DNA from: UBA6398 sp963660485
Lineage (GTDB): Bacteria; Bacteroidota; Bacteroidia; Bacteroidales; Bacteroidaceae
Assembly: GCA_963660485.1 (NCBI GenBank)
Contig: CAVKYH010000003.1
Location: 62,001 to 126,000, forward strand
DNA: 64,000 nucleotides
Reading direction: 5' to 3'
Shown here: positions 50,466 through 59,766 of the stretch, piece by piece
Layout: each line of letters starts with the position of its first letter
Numbering within the stretch: position 1 is the first letter of the stretch
The notes under the pieces: generated by a model
The model's database searches: none
The model's input: the letters and a program-made list of their open reading frames with translations, nothing else
Told to the model about the DNA's origin: nothing
Program-made: the position numbers and the translations under genes

Positions 50466-53057
50466 CTATTTCTCGGCTTTGGCTTTTTTGCGGCGCAAGG
50501 ATATTGCTACCGCTGCCACAAATGCGAGAATCATTATCGCAAGTGCTGCATAGGCCAAGGCTTCCGTGGTGTGGAGCGACTGCGGGTCGAACTTCAACAC
50601 CAAGGTATGTTCGCCTGCCGGCACTCTGAGCGCGCGCAATATATAGTCGGCCCGTCCAATTTGTATGTCATTGCCGTCGAGAGTTGCCTTCCAGCCGGGA
50701 TAATACACCTCGGAGAGCACCACAAGTCCGCCGTTTTTCGAACCAATCTTATACGTCAGTTCGTTGGGCTCGTATGCCGTGAGCGCAATCTTTGCGGTGG
50801 TGTCGGCCTCAGCGTTTGCATATTCCGCTCCAAGCTCTTTCTGGAAACTCTTGTCGGCCACAGCCTCGTTGCGGCGGTTTATCTTCTTGAGCATATCCAT
50901 TTCAGCCCGCGCGCCGTCAACATATGTTAGTTTGTCAACAAACCATGCGTTGCCCATGGCGTAGGGATTTTGCAACGGAATGGTCTTGCCCTGCTGCAAC
51001 GGCAGTATGAAATATTTTCCGTTGAGCATATTGATTGTAGGACAAAGCGAATCGCCGTTCACCTTGGTCATGTCGCCGCCCACTTGGGGTATCACCTTCA
51101 TAAGCGCCTGCATCTCGGGAGCGATACACTCTGTGATCAAATCCTGATAGCGCGCAAGTTTTGCCGCATGGTATCCGCCGATGCTCTTGTGCCAATACGA
51201 AGTTTCGTTTTCGTTGAATGTGTCGGACGCAAAGTTGAGCACGCGGTAATCAAGGCTGGTATCTTTCAAAATCTGCTCGTCGGTTTCGGTTTTTGCAAAC
51301 ACTTGTTGCTTCTGCAATGGGTCAACAAACATCTCGTTGTTGAGGTAGCGGCGGTTTACTCCCCACATGTCTACAAGGCAAAGCACTGTTATGGCTGCTA
51401 CCATGAGTGTGCCGCGCACTTTGCCCGTGCGGTAAACCATAAGAATAGCCATGCCGATGACGATAACCCAGAAGCTGCGCCACGCATCAGACGAGAGAAT
51501 TGCCTGACGTATTGCAGTGATGTTTCCGGCAAAGGCGTTCACCGTTTCGGGCGACAACACATTGCGCAACTCGCCTATCACATCGCGCTCGTGGCTCGTG
51601 AGACAGTCGCCAAAGAATGCGCCCGGCATCAAAGCAAACAACGCGCATAGCCCGGCGGTTATTCCGAAGGAGATATAGAGTGGTATAGGTTTTTCGCGCA
51701 AGAGTTTCGGCTCGCTGAATATTCTCGCCAATGTGAGAGCGGCAAGCAACGGAATGGTAAACTCTGCTACGACAAGGATAGACGATACCGCGCGGAATTT
51801 GTTGTACATCGGAAAATTGTCAATCATCCAATTTGTAAATGCAGGGAAGTTGTGTCCCCACGAAAGGAGTATCGACAAAACGGTAACTGCCATCAAACTG
51901 CGCCCAACGGCATTCTGACAATAGAAAAGCGACAGAATGAAAAGCATACATATAAATGCGCCGACATATACCGGACCTGATGTTCCCGGTTGTTCGCCCC
52001 AATACTGCGAAAGTCCGGGAGTGTTTCCGCCAAGTTGGGGATAGAGTTGTTGAAGTGTCTGGATATACTCCGCGAAATGCGGATCTTTCTGCACTTTCTC
52101 GTTCATCGACAGTCCTCCGCTTGCTCCCCCTTTTACGTTTGGCACAAGCAGTGAAAACGTTTCGCCCACTCCGTAGCTCCACTGAGTGATATATTCCTTT
52201 GAAAGTCCCGACCCGGATTTCTTGCCCGGCGTGGAATTTTGCGCAAGTTCGCTGCTCCCGCGCATTGTCTGCTTGCTGTATTGATATGTATGGTAAAGAT
52301 TCGACGCATTAACCGCCACGCCCACAAGCGCAGCAATTACAAACACGCCTACACCCTTTGCAAACTGCACGAGCTTCTTATCCATTATCGCGGCAACAAG
52401 GAAGCCGAGCGACATAAGCACCATCGCAAAGAGGAAGTAGTATGTCATTTGCAGGTGGTTCGACAAAATTTGCCAGGCAATGAAGAACATCGTCATCACC
52501 CCGCCCCACAGATATTTTCCACGGTAACACAGCACCATTCCGGCTATTGTGGGCGGAATGAAAGCAAGTGTCAGAACTTTCCAAAGGTGTCCCGCGCCGA
52601 TTATAATGAAGAAGTAAGACGAAAAAGCCCATGCTATCGCTCCGAAAACTGCTACCGGCGGGCGCGCGCGGAATGTGCGCATCAATATATAGAATCCCAG
52701 CAAAAGGATAAACACATACATTGCGCAATCGGTCAGTCCGAGTTCATACACTCTCTCAAGTCCGCTCAACACATTGCGTGATTGGTAGCTCGGGGCTATC
52801 TGATAAGTGGGCATTCCGCTGAAAAGGGCGTTTGTCCATCGGGTATCGTTTCCGGTGCGTTCGAGATATTCCATACGTTCCCGCCCGGCGCCCACACCGC
52901 CCGTGATATCGTTGCCCGAAAGTACGAGCCCCTGCGTCATGGGAGTGATGAAATACGCCACGGATATAAGTACAAACAGCACAATGGCCGCTACGTCGGG
53001 GACGATACGCCTTAGGGGCGATTTTGCAGTGCTTGCTTTTTGGTCTTTACTTGTCAT
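50466..53057 (-). CDS. YfhO family polytopic membrane protein
   Basis: This 863-residue inner-membrane protein has a dozen or more hydrophobic segments. An early luminal loop has SGNDITGGVGAGRERMEYLE and DTRWTNALFSGMPTYQ, as in YfhO/GT-C-like proteins. A soluble region (about 590-810) includes YNQ-type nucleolar repeats of beta structure and VLSEVYYPGWKATLDGN, a YfhO hallmark, before the last helix and a Lys-rich end (RRKKAKAEK). YfhO relatives in Firmicutes modify lipoteichoic acid or transfer sugars; the Bacteroidetes role is not established. The gene is 67 bases downstream of ahcY, with a hairpin between. Confidence 0.85.
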   Translation of the reverse strand: MTSKDQKASTAKSPLRRIVPDVAAIVLFVLISVAYFITPMTQGLVLSGNDITGGVGAGRERMEYLERTGNDTRWTNALFSGMPTYQIAPSYQSRNVLSGLERVYELGLTDCAMYVFILLLGFYILMRTFRARPPVAVFGAIAWAFSSYFFIIIGAGHLWKVLTLAFIPPTIAGMVLCYRGKYLWGGVMTMFFIAWQILSNHLQMTYYFLFAMVLMSLGFLVAAIMDKKLVQFAKGVGVFVIAALVGVAVNASNLYHTYQYSKQTMRGSSELAQNSTPGKKSGSGLSKEYITQWSYGVGETFSLLVPNVKGGASGGLSMNEKVQKDPHFAEYIQTLQQLYPQLGGNTPGLSQYWGEQPGTSGPVYVGAFICMLFILSLFYCQNAVGRSLMAVTVLSILLSWGHNFPAFTNWMIDNFPMYNKFRAVSSILVVAEFTIPLLAALTLARIFSEPKLLREKPIPLYISFGITAGLCALFALMPGAFFGDCLTSHERDVIGELRNVLSPETVNAFAGNITAIRQAILSSDAWRSFWVIVIGMAILMVYRTGKVRGTLMVAAITVLCLVDMWGVNRRYLNNEMFVDPLQKQQVFAKTETDEQILKDTSLDYRVLNFASDTFNENETSYWHKSIGGYHAAKLARYQDLITECIAPEMQALMKVIPQVGGDMTKVNGDSLCPTINMLNGKYFILPLQQGKTIPLQNPYAMGNAWFVDKLTYVDGARAEMDMLKKINRRNEAVADKSFQKELGAEYANAEADTTAKIALTAYEPNELTYKIGSKNGGLVVLSEVYYPGWKATLDGNDIQIGRADYILRALRVPAGEHTLVLKFDPQSLHTTEALAYAALAIMILAFVAAVAISLRRKKAKAEK

Positions 53058-53076
53058 TTCCGCAAAGTTTATTTAG

Positions 53077-53115
53077 AAAGGCGGAGACATTGCCCATTGT
53101 GCACGCTCCGCCTTT
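53077..53115 (-). terminator. Hairpin terminator between ahcY and YfhO
   Basis: AAAGGCGGAG pairs with CTCCGCCTTT, 9 bases after the ahcY stop on the minus strand. The following T tract is weak (TTTCTAAAT). Confidence 0.65.
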
Positions 53116-53124
53116 GATATGTTT

Positions 53125-54540
53125 TTAATATCTGTAGTGTTCGTCTTTGTAAGGACCGTTTTCGGGTACGCCGATATAGTCAGCCTGTTCTTTGGTAAGC
53201 TTGCTGAGATGTGCGCCAACGCTTGCAAGATGCAGACGGGCTACTTCTTCGTCCAATTCCTTGGGCAGACGATATACTCCAACCTCGTATTTCTTGTTGA
53301 ATAGCTCTATCTGCGCGAGCGTCTGGTTTGTAAACGAGTTGCTCATCACGAAACTGGGGTGTCCGGTGGCACAACCGAGATTCACGAGGCGTCCGTCGGC
53401 GAGCATGGTGATATGATGTCCGTCGGGGAACAGATAGCTGTCGACCTGCGGCTTGATGTTTTCGTGCTTTATGCCGGGAAGTTTTTTCAGTTTCTCAACT
53501 TGTATTTCGCTGTCGAAGTGTCCGATGTTGCATACTATGGCTTCGTCGGGCATTTGCTTCATGTGTTCCACGGTGATTACGTCGATGTTTCCCGTGGTGG
53601 TAACGAAGATATTTCCAACGGGCGCAGCTTCTTCCATTGTTACCACTTCGTATCCCTCCATAGCGGCCTGGAGCGCGCATATCGGGTCGATTTCCGTAAC
53701 GAGTACGCGGGCGCCGTAGGAACGAAGGCTTTGGGCGCAACCTTTGCCCACTTCGCCGTAACCGGCTACCACAGCCACCTTTCCTGCTACCATCACGTCG
53801 GTTGCACGCTTGATGCCGTCGGCCAACGACTCGCGGCAGCCGTAAAGATTGTCGAACTTGCTCTTGGTTACACTGTCGTTGACATTAAATGCCGGGATAA
53901 GGAGTTCGCCTTTCTTCGCCATTTGATAAAGACGGTGCACACCGGTGGTTGTCTCTTCGCTTATGCCGCGCACTTCCTTGGCGGTTTTTGTCCAACGTCC
54001 GTGTTCGGCTTCGAGCACGCGCTTGAGTATTTTCTTCAGCTCGGCTTCGTCGCCGCTTCCGCTGGGAGTGTCGAGCACCGATGCGTCCTGCTCTGCCTTT
54101 GCTCCGAGGTGAATCATAAGTGTAGCGTCGCCGCCGTCGTCAACTATCATGTTGGGCAACTGTCCTCCGGGGAAATTCATCGCCTGAAGCGTGCACCACC
54201 AATAGTCTTCAAGGCTTTCGCCTTTCCATGCAAACACGCTCACGCCCATGTCGGCAATGGCAGCTGCTGCATGGTCCTGGGTGCTGTAGATATTGCACGA
54301 GCACCAACGCACCTCGGCTCCAAGGGCAACGAGGGTCTTGATGAGCACGGCTGTCTGGATTGTCATGTGAAGCGAACCCATTACGCGTGCGCCTTTCAAG
54401 GGTTTCGATTCGCCGTATTTGGCTTGCAGAGCCATAAGGCCCGGCATTTCATGTTCTGCTATACGTATTTCCTTGCGACCAAAATCGGCAAGGTTTATAT
54501 CTGCCACCTTATAGGGCAGAGTGGAAAAGAGTTCCTCCAT
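53125..54540 (-). CDS. ahcY: Adenosylhomocysteinase
   Basis: This 471-residue NAD-dependent enzyme splits S-adenosylhomocysteine into adenosine and homocysteine, closing the methylation cycle. The motifs are MTIQTAVLIKTLVALGAEVRW, FAWKGESLEDYWWCT, VTKSKFDNLYGCRESL, the NAD site VAGYGEVGKGCAQSL, and the C-terminal DEEVARLHL and KLTKEQADYIGVP ending YRY. The length fits the longer bacterial form with a 40-residue insert. It has its own promoter at 54574-54603. Confidence 0.98.
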   Translation of the reverse strand: MEELFSTLPYKVADINLADFGRKEIRIAEHEMPGLMALQAKYGESKPLKGARVMGSLHMTIQTAVLIKTLVALGAEVRWCSCNIYSTQDHAAAAIADMGVSVFAWKGESLEDYWWCTLQAMNFPGGQLPNMIVDDGGDATLMIHLGAKAEQDASVLDTPSGSGDEAELKKILKRVLEAEHGRWTKTAKEVRGISEETTTGVHRLYQMAKKGELLIPAFNVNDSVTKSKFDNLYGCRESLADGIKRATDVMVAGKVAVVAGYGEVGKGCAQSLRSYGARVLVTEIDPICALQAAMEGYEVVTMEEAAPVGNIFVTTTGNIDVITVEHMKQMPDEAIVCNIGHFDSEIQVEKLKKLPGIKHENIKPQVDSYLFPDGHHITMLADGRLVNLGCATGHPSFVMSNSFTNQTLAQIELFNKKYEVGVYRLPKELDEEVARLHLASVGAHLSKLTKEQADYIGVPENGPYKDEHYRY

Positions 54541-54573
54541 CTTATATTATATTGTATTATTTCTAAACTGCTG

Positions 54574-54603
54574 CAAAGATATAAAGAATTTCGCACCACT
54601 CAA
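54574..54603 (-). promoter_or_regulatory. Promoter of ahcY
   Basis: TATCTTTG (54574-54581) and TTG (54601-54603) on the minus strand are 19 bases apart. They lie 34 bases upstream of the start codon. Confidence 0.7.
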
Positions 54604-54864
54604 AAAGACATATATATAATAAGGCGTATTAGCCACTTTGAACACCCCCTGCATGACGTAGAAAAAACTACAAGGCATCTCGTAAAAACTCCGACGCATC
54701 TAATTTAAATTAGATGCGTCGGAATTTAAATTACACGGCCCGGAATTTTCGCATTTTGAGAGCCCTGATTTTCAACAACGTACAAAAGCGTTACTTAGCC
54801 CATAAATTATTCTTCCAAATCAAAAAATCCGCGCACAAATGTTTTGAGTTTCGCAGAGTTGAGT
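54604..54864. other. Divergent gene-free interval between ahcY and the serine acetyltransferase
   Basis: It contains a TATATATAATAAGG stretch (54609-54622), palindromic repeat copy 11, and AT-rich sequence leading to the cysE promoter. No riboswitch-like fold was recognised despite the link of both neighbours to sulphur metabolism. Confidence 0.55.
54661..54755. repeat. Mosaic intergenic palindromic repeat, copy 11
   Basis: A perfect inverted repeat of TCCGACGCATCTAATT around AATTTAAATT is followed through another AATTTAAATT by ACACGGCCCGGA, a variant of the TCCGGGCC half-site. The left arm is TCTCGTAAAAAC. This is the only copy between divergent genes. Confidence 0.9.
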
Positions 54865-54872
54865 TAACTTTG
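54842..54872 (+). promoter_or_regulatory. Promoter of the serine acetyltransferase gene
   Basis: TTTTG at 54842-54846 and TAACTTTG at 54865-54872 are 18 bases apart. They lie 32 bases upstream of the ATG at 54905. Confidence 0.75.
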
Positions 54873-54904
54873 CACAAACTTACGTAGGTTTCCCAATTTT
54901 ATTG

Positions 54905-55810
54905 ATGAACTCCAGCGAGATAAACCAGCTCTTGAACGACACGACAGAGAAGTTGTCGCAGACCACAACGATAAAAAAACTTTATCACCGCCACCGCCAT
55001 TGCGACGCATTGCCTTCGGGACAAGTGTTGTCGGAAGTTGTGGAACTTTGCCGCGCAGTGCTCTTTCCAGGCTACTATGGCAAATCGACCATCAACGCCG
55101 AAACCATGCTCTATACCATAGGCGTAAACGTGGAAAGGCTTTTCGACCTGATATACAGGCAGGTGGAAGCCGCTTTGTGCTTTTCCGACGAGGAGCAGTG
55201 CACACGTTGTCTCGACGATATCGACAACTGCGCCACCGAAATGACCGCCAAGTTCATCAAAAACCTTCCCTATATTCGCGAACTGCTTGCCACCGACGTG
55301 GAAGCGGCTTTTCTCGGCGACCCCGCCGCAGAGAGTTACGCCGAAGTGATAAGCTGCTATCCCGTGATAAAGGCACTTTCAAACTATCGCATAGCCCACG
55401 CGCTCTACAAGACCGGAGTGCCGCTGCTCCCGCGCATATTGACCGAAATGGCACACAGCGAAACCGGAATAGATATACACCCCGCCGCTGAAATAGGGCG
55501 CAGCTTTATGATTGACCACGGCACAGGCGTGGTGATAGGCGCTACCTGCGTGATAGGAAACAACGTGAAACTCTATCAAGGCGTTACACTCGGCGCAAGA
55601 AGCTTTCCGCTCGACGAAGAAGGCAACCCCATAAAACGCATACCCCGCCACCCGATTCTCGAAGACGATGTGATTGTATACTCCAACGCCACCATTCTCG
55701 GGCGTGTGAGGATTGGAAAAGGCGCCGTGATAGGCGGCAACATCTGGATCACAGACGATGTTCCCGCCGGGGCACATATCTCACAAAAGAAACATACCAC
55801 TCTGAAATAA
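54905..55810 (+). CDS. cysE: Serine O-acetyltransferase
   Basis: This 301-residue enzyme acetylates serine, the first step of cysteine synthesis. The N-terminal helical domain (about 1-170) is followed by a left-handed beta-helix with hexapeptide repeats: HPAAEIGRSFMIDHGTGVVI (catalytic His and Asp), then IGATCVIGNNVKLYQGVTLG and ILGRVRIGKGAVIGGNIWI. The N-terminal domain is of the long form found in Bacteroidetes. ATG at 54905 is preferred over the TTG one codon earlier. The rRNA methyltransferase gene follows 5 bases later. Confidence 0.94.
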   Translation: MNSSEINQLLNDTTEKLSQTTTIKKLYHRHRHCDALPSGQVLSEVVELCRAVLFPGYYGKSTINAETMLYTIGVNVERLFDLIYRQVEAALCFSDEEQCTRCLDDIDNCATEMTAKFIKNLPYIRELLATDVEAAFLGDPAAESYAEVISCYPVIKALSNYRIAHALYKTGVPLLPRILTEMAHSETGIDIHPAAEIGRSFMIDHGTGVVIGATCVIGNNVKLYQGVTLGARSFPLDEEGNPIKRIPRHPILEDDVIVYSNATILGRVRIGKGAVIGGNIWITDDVPAGAHISQKKHTTLK

Positions 55811-55815
55811 TTTTA

Positions 55816-57429
55816 ATGGAAAAGGAATTCGAACTCATCGCCAAGACCTTCCAAGGCATGGAAGACCTCTTGGCACAAGAGCTTAACGAAATAGGCGCAC
55901 AAAACATAAAAAAAGGACGGCGCGTGGTTTATTTCACAGGCGACACCGCCATGATGTATCGCGCCAACTATGCTTTGAGAACAGCCATACGCATACTCAA
56001 ACCCCTCAAACATTTCAGCGCAACAACTGCCGACGAAGTTTACGAGGCTGTGAGAAACTACGAATGGCGGAATCTGCTCGACCTGAAGACTACCTTTGCG
56101 GTTGACTCGGTGGTTTATTCCGAAAACTTCAGCTACTCAAAATTCGTGGCCTACAAGGTGAAAGACGCCATAGTAGACTATTTTCGCGAAAACTGCGGCA
56201 AACGCCCCAATATCAGCATAGCCAATCCCGACGTCCGTTTTCATATCCACATTTCCGATGACGACTGCACCCTTTCGCTCGACTCTTCGGGCGAAAGCCT
56301 TCACAAACGCGGCTATCGCGAAGCCACCGTTGACGCCCCCATAAACGAGGTGCTCGCGGCAGGACTTGTGAAACTCACCGAGTGGAACGGCGAATGCGAT
56401 TTCATAGACCCTATGTGCGGCTCGGGAACAATTCCTATCGAAGCCGCAATGATTGCACGCAACATAGCCCCCGGAAAATTCCGCAAGGTATTCGCTTTTC
56501 AGAAATGGGCAGACTATAGCCCCGAACTCTTCAACGGAATCAAAGAAGAATTCACGGCGCAAGAACGTCCTTTCGAACACAGAATGTATGCATACGACGT
56601 AGACGCAAATGCAGTGGAAGCCACGAAAACCAACGTGATTGCCGCGCAGCTCGACGAGGACTTCGTTGTGGAGCGACGCGATTTCCGCGACTTCAAACAG
56701 CCTGCCCAAAAAGCGATAATGGTGATCAATCCCCCCTACGGCGTGAGAATCAAAAGCGACTCGGCACTGCCTCTACTCTACAAGGCTATCGGCGAAAGGC
56801 TCAAGCACCAGTTTGTGGGCAACGACGCATGGATTATCTGCAACCACGAAGAACTTTTCCAGAACATCGGACTCAAACCCAGCATCAAGATACCCCTTTA
56901 CAACGGTTCGCTCGACTGCCAGTTTCAGAAATACCAGATTTTCGACGGCAAGCTAAATGCTTTCCGCGAGGGCGGCAACGATATAAAAACCGACAGGGAA
57001 CGCCGCGAAATGGCCGACCCGCGCAGATTCAAGGCGCATCGCGATTTCAAAAAACGCCTTAACGAAGACGAAGAGGCCGACTATGGCGATATTCCCGACT
57101 ATGTGGTGAGAAAACATCGCGAGTTTGAGGAAAACGAACGCCGCAAGGAATACCGCAATTTCCACGATTCGCACCGACAAAACCGCAACGACGACAACGA
57201 GCGCCGCACATTCTCACGCGATGGACGCAAGCCCTACGGCGGAGGAGGCAAACGCTTTGAACACAACGGTAAAGGCGGAGATTTCCAAGGCAGACGAGGC
57301 GAACGAGACCGCAACGATTTCGGCCGCGAACGCAAACCATTTTCCCGAAACGGCGAACGCGACAACTTCCGAGGCAACAAGGGCGGAGGATTTCGCAAAG
57401 GAGGCGACAGAAATAAATACAGGGACTAA
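55816..57429 (+). CDS. rlmL: THUMP-domain rRNA guanine-N2 methyltransferase (RlmL-like) with RG-rich tail
   Basis: This 537-residue protein has a THUMP domain at about 40-165. A Rossmann methyltransferase domain follows, with DPMCGSGT (about 198-205, SAM binding) and the N2-G catalytic motif NPPYG near 310. The arrangement matches the N-terminal half of RlmL, which makes m2G2445 in 23S rRNA. From about 400 onward the tail is Arg/Asp/Gly-rich and disordered (GGGGKRF, RGERDRNDFGRER), probably for RNA contact. It is co-transcribed with cysE and is followed 29 bases later by a DPP-IV-like gene. Confidence 0.9.
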   Translation: MEKEFELIAKTFQGMEDLLAQELNEIGAQNIKKGRRVVYFTGDTAMMYRANYALRTAIRILKPLKHFSATTADEVYEAVRNYEWRNLLDLKTTFAVDSVVYSENFSYSKFVAYKVKDAIVDYFRENCGKRPNISIANPDVRFHIHISDDDCTLSLDSSGESLHKRGYREATVDAPINEVLAAGLVKLTEWNGECDFIDPMCGSGTIPIEAAMIARNIAPGKFRKVFAFQKWADYSPELFNGIKEEFTAQERPFEHRMYAYDVDANAVEATKTNVIAAQLDEDFVVERRDFRDFKQPAQKAIMVINPPYGVRIKSDSALPLLYKAIGERLKHQFVGNDAWIICNHEELFQNIGLKPSIKIPLYNGSLDCQFQKYQIFDGKLNAFREGGNDIKTDRERREMADPRRFKAHRDFKKRLNEDEEADYGDIPDYVVRKHREFEENERRKEYRNFHDSHRQNRNDDNERRTFSRDGRKPYGGGGKRFEHNGKGGDFQGRRGERDRNDFGRERKPFSRNGERDNFRGNKGGGFRKGGDRNKYRD

Positions 57430-57458
57430 AATTCCCGCAATACAAAATACTTACAAGC

Positions 57459-59672
57459 ATGAACATTAAAAAACTGATATTCGCAATTCCGATTCTTTGC
57501 TTAATGATCACACCGGCAACTAACGCGCAGAAAAAATCGTTTACCCTCGACAATCTTCTATGGGGCGGCGATGCGTATTGGAACTATCAACCCAAGTATC
57601 TCAACGCAACTTGGTGGGGCGACAAGCTTGTAAGACTCGGCGTGGACGAATGTACATGGCTCACCAACGCCAAAGGACAATCGGTAAAACCCGAAAAACT
57701 CTTCACCCTCGAAGACATAAATTCCTGCGAAGGCATTGATGCCGATGCAAAGCCCTACAGTTTGCAAAGCATCAAGTTTCCCGATCCCGAAAAGACAGAA
57801 ATAATAATAGAAACCGCCCGCAAAATCTATCTTGTTGACTGGAAAGCGAAAAAAGTGGTCAAGAGCCGCGAAATTCCTGCTGGAATTAAAGCACGCGACC
57901 TCAATATTCCAAGCGGCAACGAGGCATATGTGAACAAAGACAACCTATACGTAATCACCGCCGAAGGAAAGCAAACCCAAATCACCCAAGACGGCTCGCG
58001 CAACCTTGTTTACGGCCAAAGCGTCCACCGCGACGAATTCGGAATAAGCAAAGGAACTTATTGGAGTCCGAGCGGAAAGAAACTTGCGTTCTACAAAATG
58101 GACCAAAGTATGGTTACAGATTATCCGCAAGTAAACATCACTCCGGTTTGCGGCGACAACAACAAAGACAGCGCAGGCGTTTCGCGAATTGCACAGTATG
58201 CTCCCGACAAATATCCCATGGCAGGAGAAACAAGCCACAAGGTATACGTAGGCGTGTTTGACGTAAACACAGGCAAAACCATTTACCTTAAAACTTGCGA
58301 CCCTACCGACAGATATTTCACCAATATAAGTTGGTCGCCCGACGAGAAGACAATTTATCTTTTCGAACTCAATCGCGACCAAAACCATATGCAACTGATT
58401 TCATACGATGCCGCAACCGGCGAGAACAAAGGTGTGATATTCGAGGAACGCAACGAGAAATACGTTGACCTAAAAGCGCCTCTCAGATTTCTGCCGTGGG
58501 ACAACAATAAATTCGTATTCGAAAGCCGCCGCGACGGATTCAATCATCTTTATTCTTACGACCTTTCAAGCAAAACCACCACACAGCTAACAAAAGGGGA
58601 ATTTGAGGTAATTGATTTCGTAGGCTTCAACAGTGCAGCGAAAAGCGTGGTTTATCTTTCCAACGAAGCAAAACCGATAAACGAGAACCTGTATTCCGTA
58701 AACGTCAAAACACTAAAATGCACGGCTCTCGATGATGGAGAAGGCGTTCACAGCGCAGTTTTGTCGCCTTCAGGAAAATTCATACTCGACCGCGGAAATT
58801 CTCCGAGCATTGCGCGTTACAATAGCGTTACTAACACGGCTACGGCAAAGTCCACGCGACTTGAAACAATAGAGAAACATCCTTGGGAAGAGCAATTCAA
58901 TATGCCGGAAATCTCATGCGGCACAATAAAAGCAGCCGACGGTACAACGGATCTCTACTATCGCCTTGTTAAACCGGTAAACTTTGATCCCAACAAAAAA
59001 TATCCTGCAGTTGTTTACGTTTACGGCGGTCCGCGTGCCCACAATGTTTACGGCAATCATTTCTATGGCACACGCGGTTGGGAAATTTATATGGCACAGA
59101 AGGGATATGTTTTGTTTGTTGTCGACAATCGCGGCTCCGAAAACCGAGGACTTGCGTTCGAAAGTGTAACGTTCCGCCACCTTGGAGTAGAAGAAATGAA
59201 GGATCAGATGAAAGGTGTGGAATTTCTGAAATCCCTGCCCTACGTCGACGCAGACAAACTCGGCGTTCACGGTTGGAGTTTCGGCGGGTTCATGACTACA
59301 AATCTGATGTGCTCTTATCCCGATGTATTCAAAGTTGGCGTGGCAGGCGGTCCTGTTATTGACTGGAAGTTCTACGAGGTGATGTATGGCGAACATTATA
59401 TGGATACTCCGCAACAAAACCCGGAAGGATACAAAGGCAGTAATCTTTTGCTCAAAGCCAAGAATCTCAAAGGGCGTCTACAAATCATCAACGGCTACAA
59501 CGACCCGATTTGCGTGCCGCAACATACATTCGCTTTCCTTCGTGCTTGCGAAGATGCAGGAGTACAGTGCGACTATTTCACTTATCCTAACCAGGGACAC
59601 AATATGACGGGAAAAGATATGGTACATCTTCACGAAAGAATCACTCGCTATTTCACCGATTTCCTGAAATAA
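57459..59672 (+). CDS. Secreted prolyl oligopeptidase-family peptidase (S9B, DPP-IV-like)
   Basis: This 737-residue exported serine peptidase has a signal peptide ending TNAQ. The N-terminal beta-propeller (about 40-480) is followed by an alpha/beta-hydrolase domain. The triad is visible: Ser near 607 in GWSFGGFMT, Asp in NGYNDPICVP and His in NQGHNMTG. The pattern YGGPRAHNVYG and DNRGSENRGLAFES are S9B markers. DPP-IV-type enzymes remove Xaa-Pro dipeptides from peptides in the periplasm. It is possibly co-transcribed with the RlmL-like gene (29-base gap). Confidence 0.92.
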   Translation: MNIKKLIFAIPILCLMITPATNAQKKSFTLDNLLWGGDAYWNYQPKYLNATWWGDKLVRLGVDECTWLTNAKGQSVKPEKLFTLEDINSCEGIDADAKPYSLQSIKFPDPEKTEIIIETARKIYLVDWKAKKVVKSREIPAGIKARDLNIPSGNEAYVNKDNLYVITAEGKQTQITQDGSRNLVYGQSVHRDEFGISKGTYWSPSGKKLAFYKMDQSMVTDYPQVNITPVCGDNNKDSAGVSRIAQYAPDKYPMAGETSHKVYVGVFDVNTGKTIYLKTCDPTDRYFTNISWSPDEKTIYLFELNRDQNHMQLISYDAATGENKGVIFEERNEKYVDLKAPLRFLPWDNNKFVFESRRDGFNHLYSYDLSSKTTTQLTKGEFEVIDFVGFNSAAKSVVYLSNEAKPINENLYSVNVKTLKCTALDDGEGVHSAVLSPSGKFILDRGNSPSIARYNSVTNTATAKSTRLETIEKHPWEEQFNMPEISCGTIKAADGTTDLYYRLVKPVNFDPNKKYPAVVYVYGGPRAHNVYGNHFYGTRGWEIYMAQKGYVLFVVDNRGSENRGLAFESVTFRHLGVEEMKDQMKGVEFLKSLPYVDADKLGVHGWSFGGFMTTNLMCSYPDVFKVGVAGGPVIDWKFYEVMYGEHYMDTPQQNPEGYKGSNLLLKAKNLKGRLQIINGYNDPICVPQHTFAFLRACEDAGVQCDYFTYPNQGHNMTGKDMVHLHERITRYFTDFLK

Positions 59673-59713
59673 AAAACTATAGTACTGCCTAAACGGCACA
59701 ACACCAAACAGAA

Positions 59714-59755
59714 CGCGCCGGGAAACTTTGTTTTTTCCGGCGCGCTTGGTTTTCA
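59714..59755 (+). terminator. Intrinsic terminator after the DPP-IV-like gene
   Basis: CGCGCCGG pairs with CCGGCGCG and is followed by CTTGGTTTTC. It lies 41 bases after the stop and 12 bases before the MATE start. Confidence 0.65.
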
Positions 59756-59766
59756 AACGAACCATA

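Larger units (their letters stand above)
50235..50481. repeat. 247-bp direct repeat, right copy (R2)
   Basis: It is nearly identical to 49116-49362. Its right end covers the last 16 bases of the YfhO gene including the stop, so this copy is likely the original and R1 the duplicate. Confidence 0.92.

Noticed and set aside
49116..50481. The repeat-bracketed cassette as an insertion sequence
   Set aside because: There is no transposase, no terminal inverted repeats at the ends and no short target duplication; the repeats are direct and 247 bp.
4105..54755. Palindromic repeats as a CRISPR array
   Set aside because: Copies are dispersed kilobases apart, vary in half-site content, and have no regular spacers or cas genes.
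54541..54904. SAM- or SAH-type riboswitch between ahcY and cysE
   Set aside because: The only strong secondary structure is the palindromic repeat; no conserved riboswitch core was recognised.
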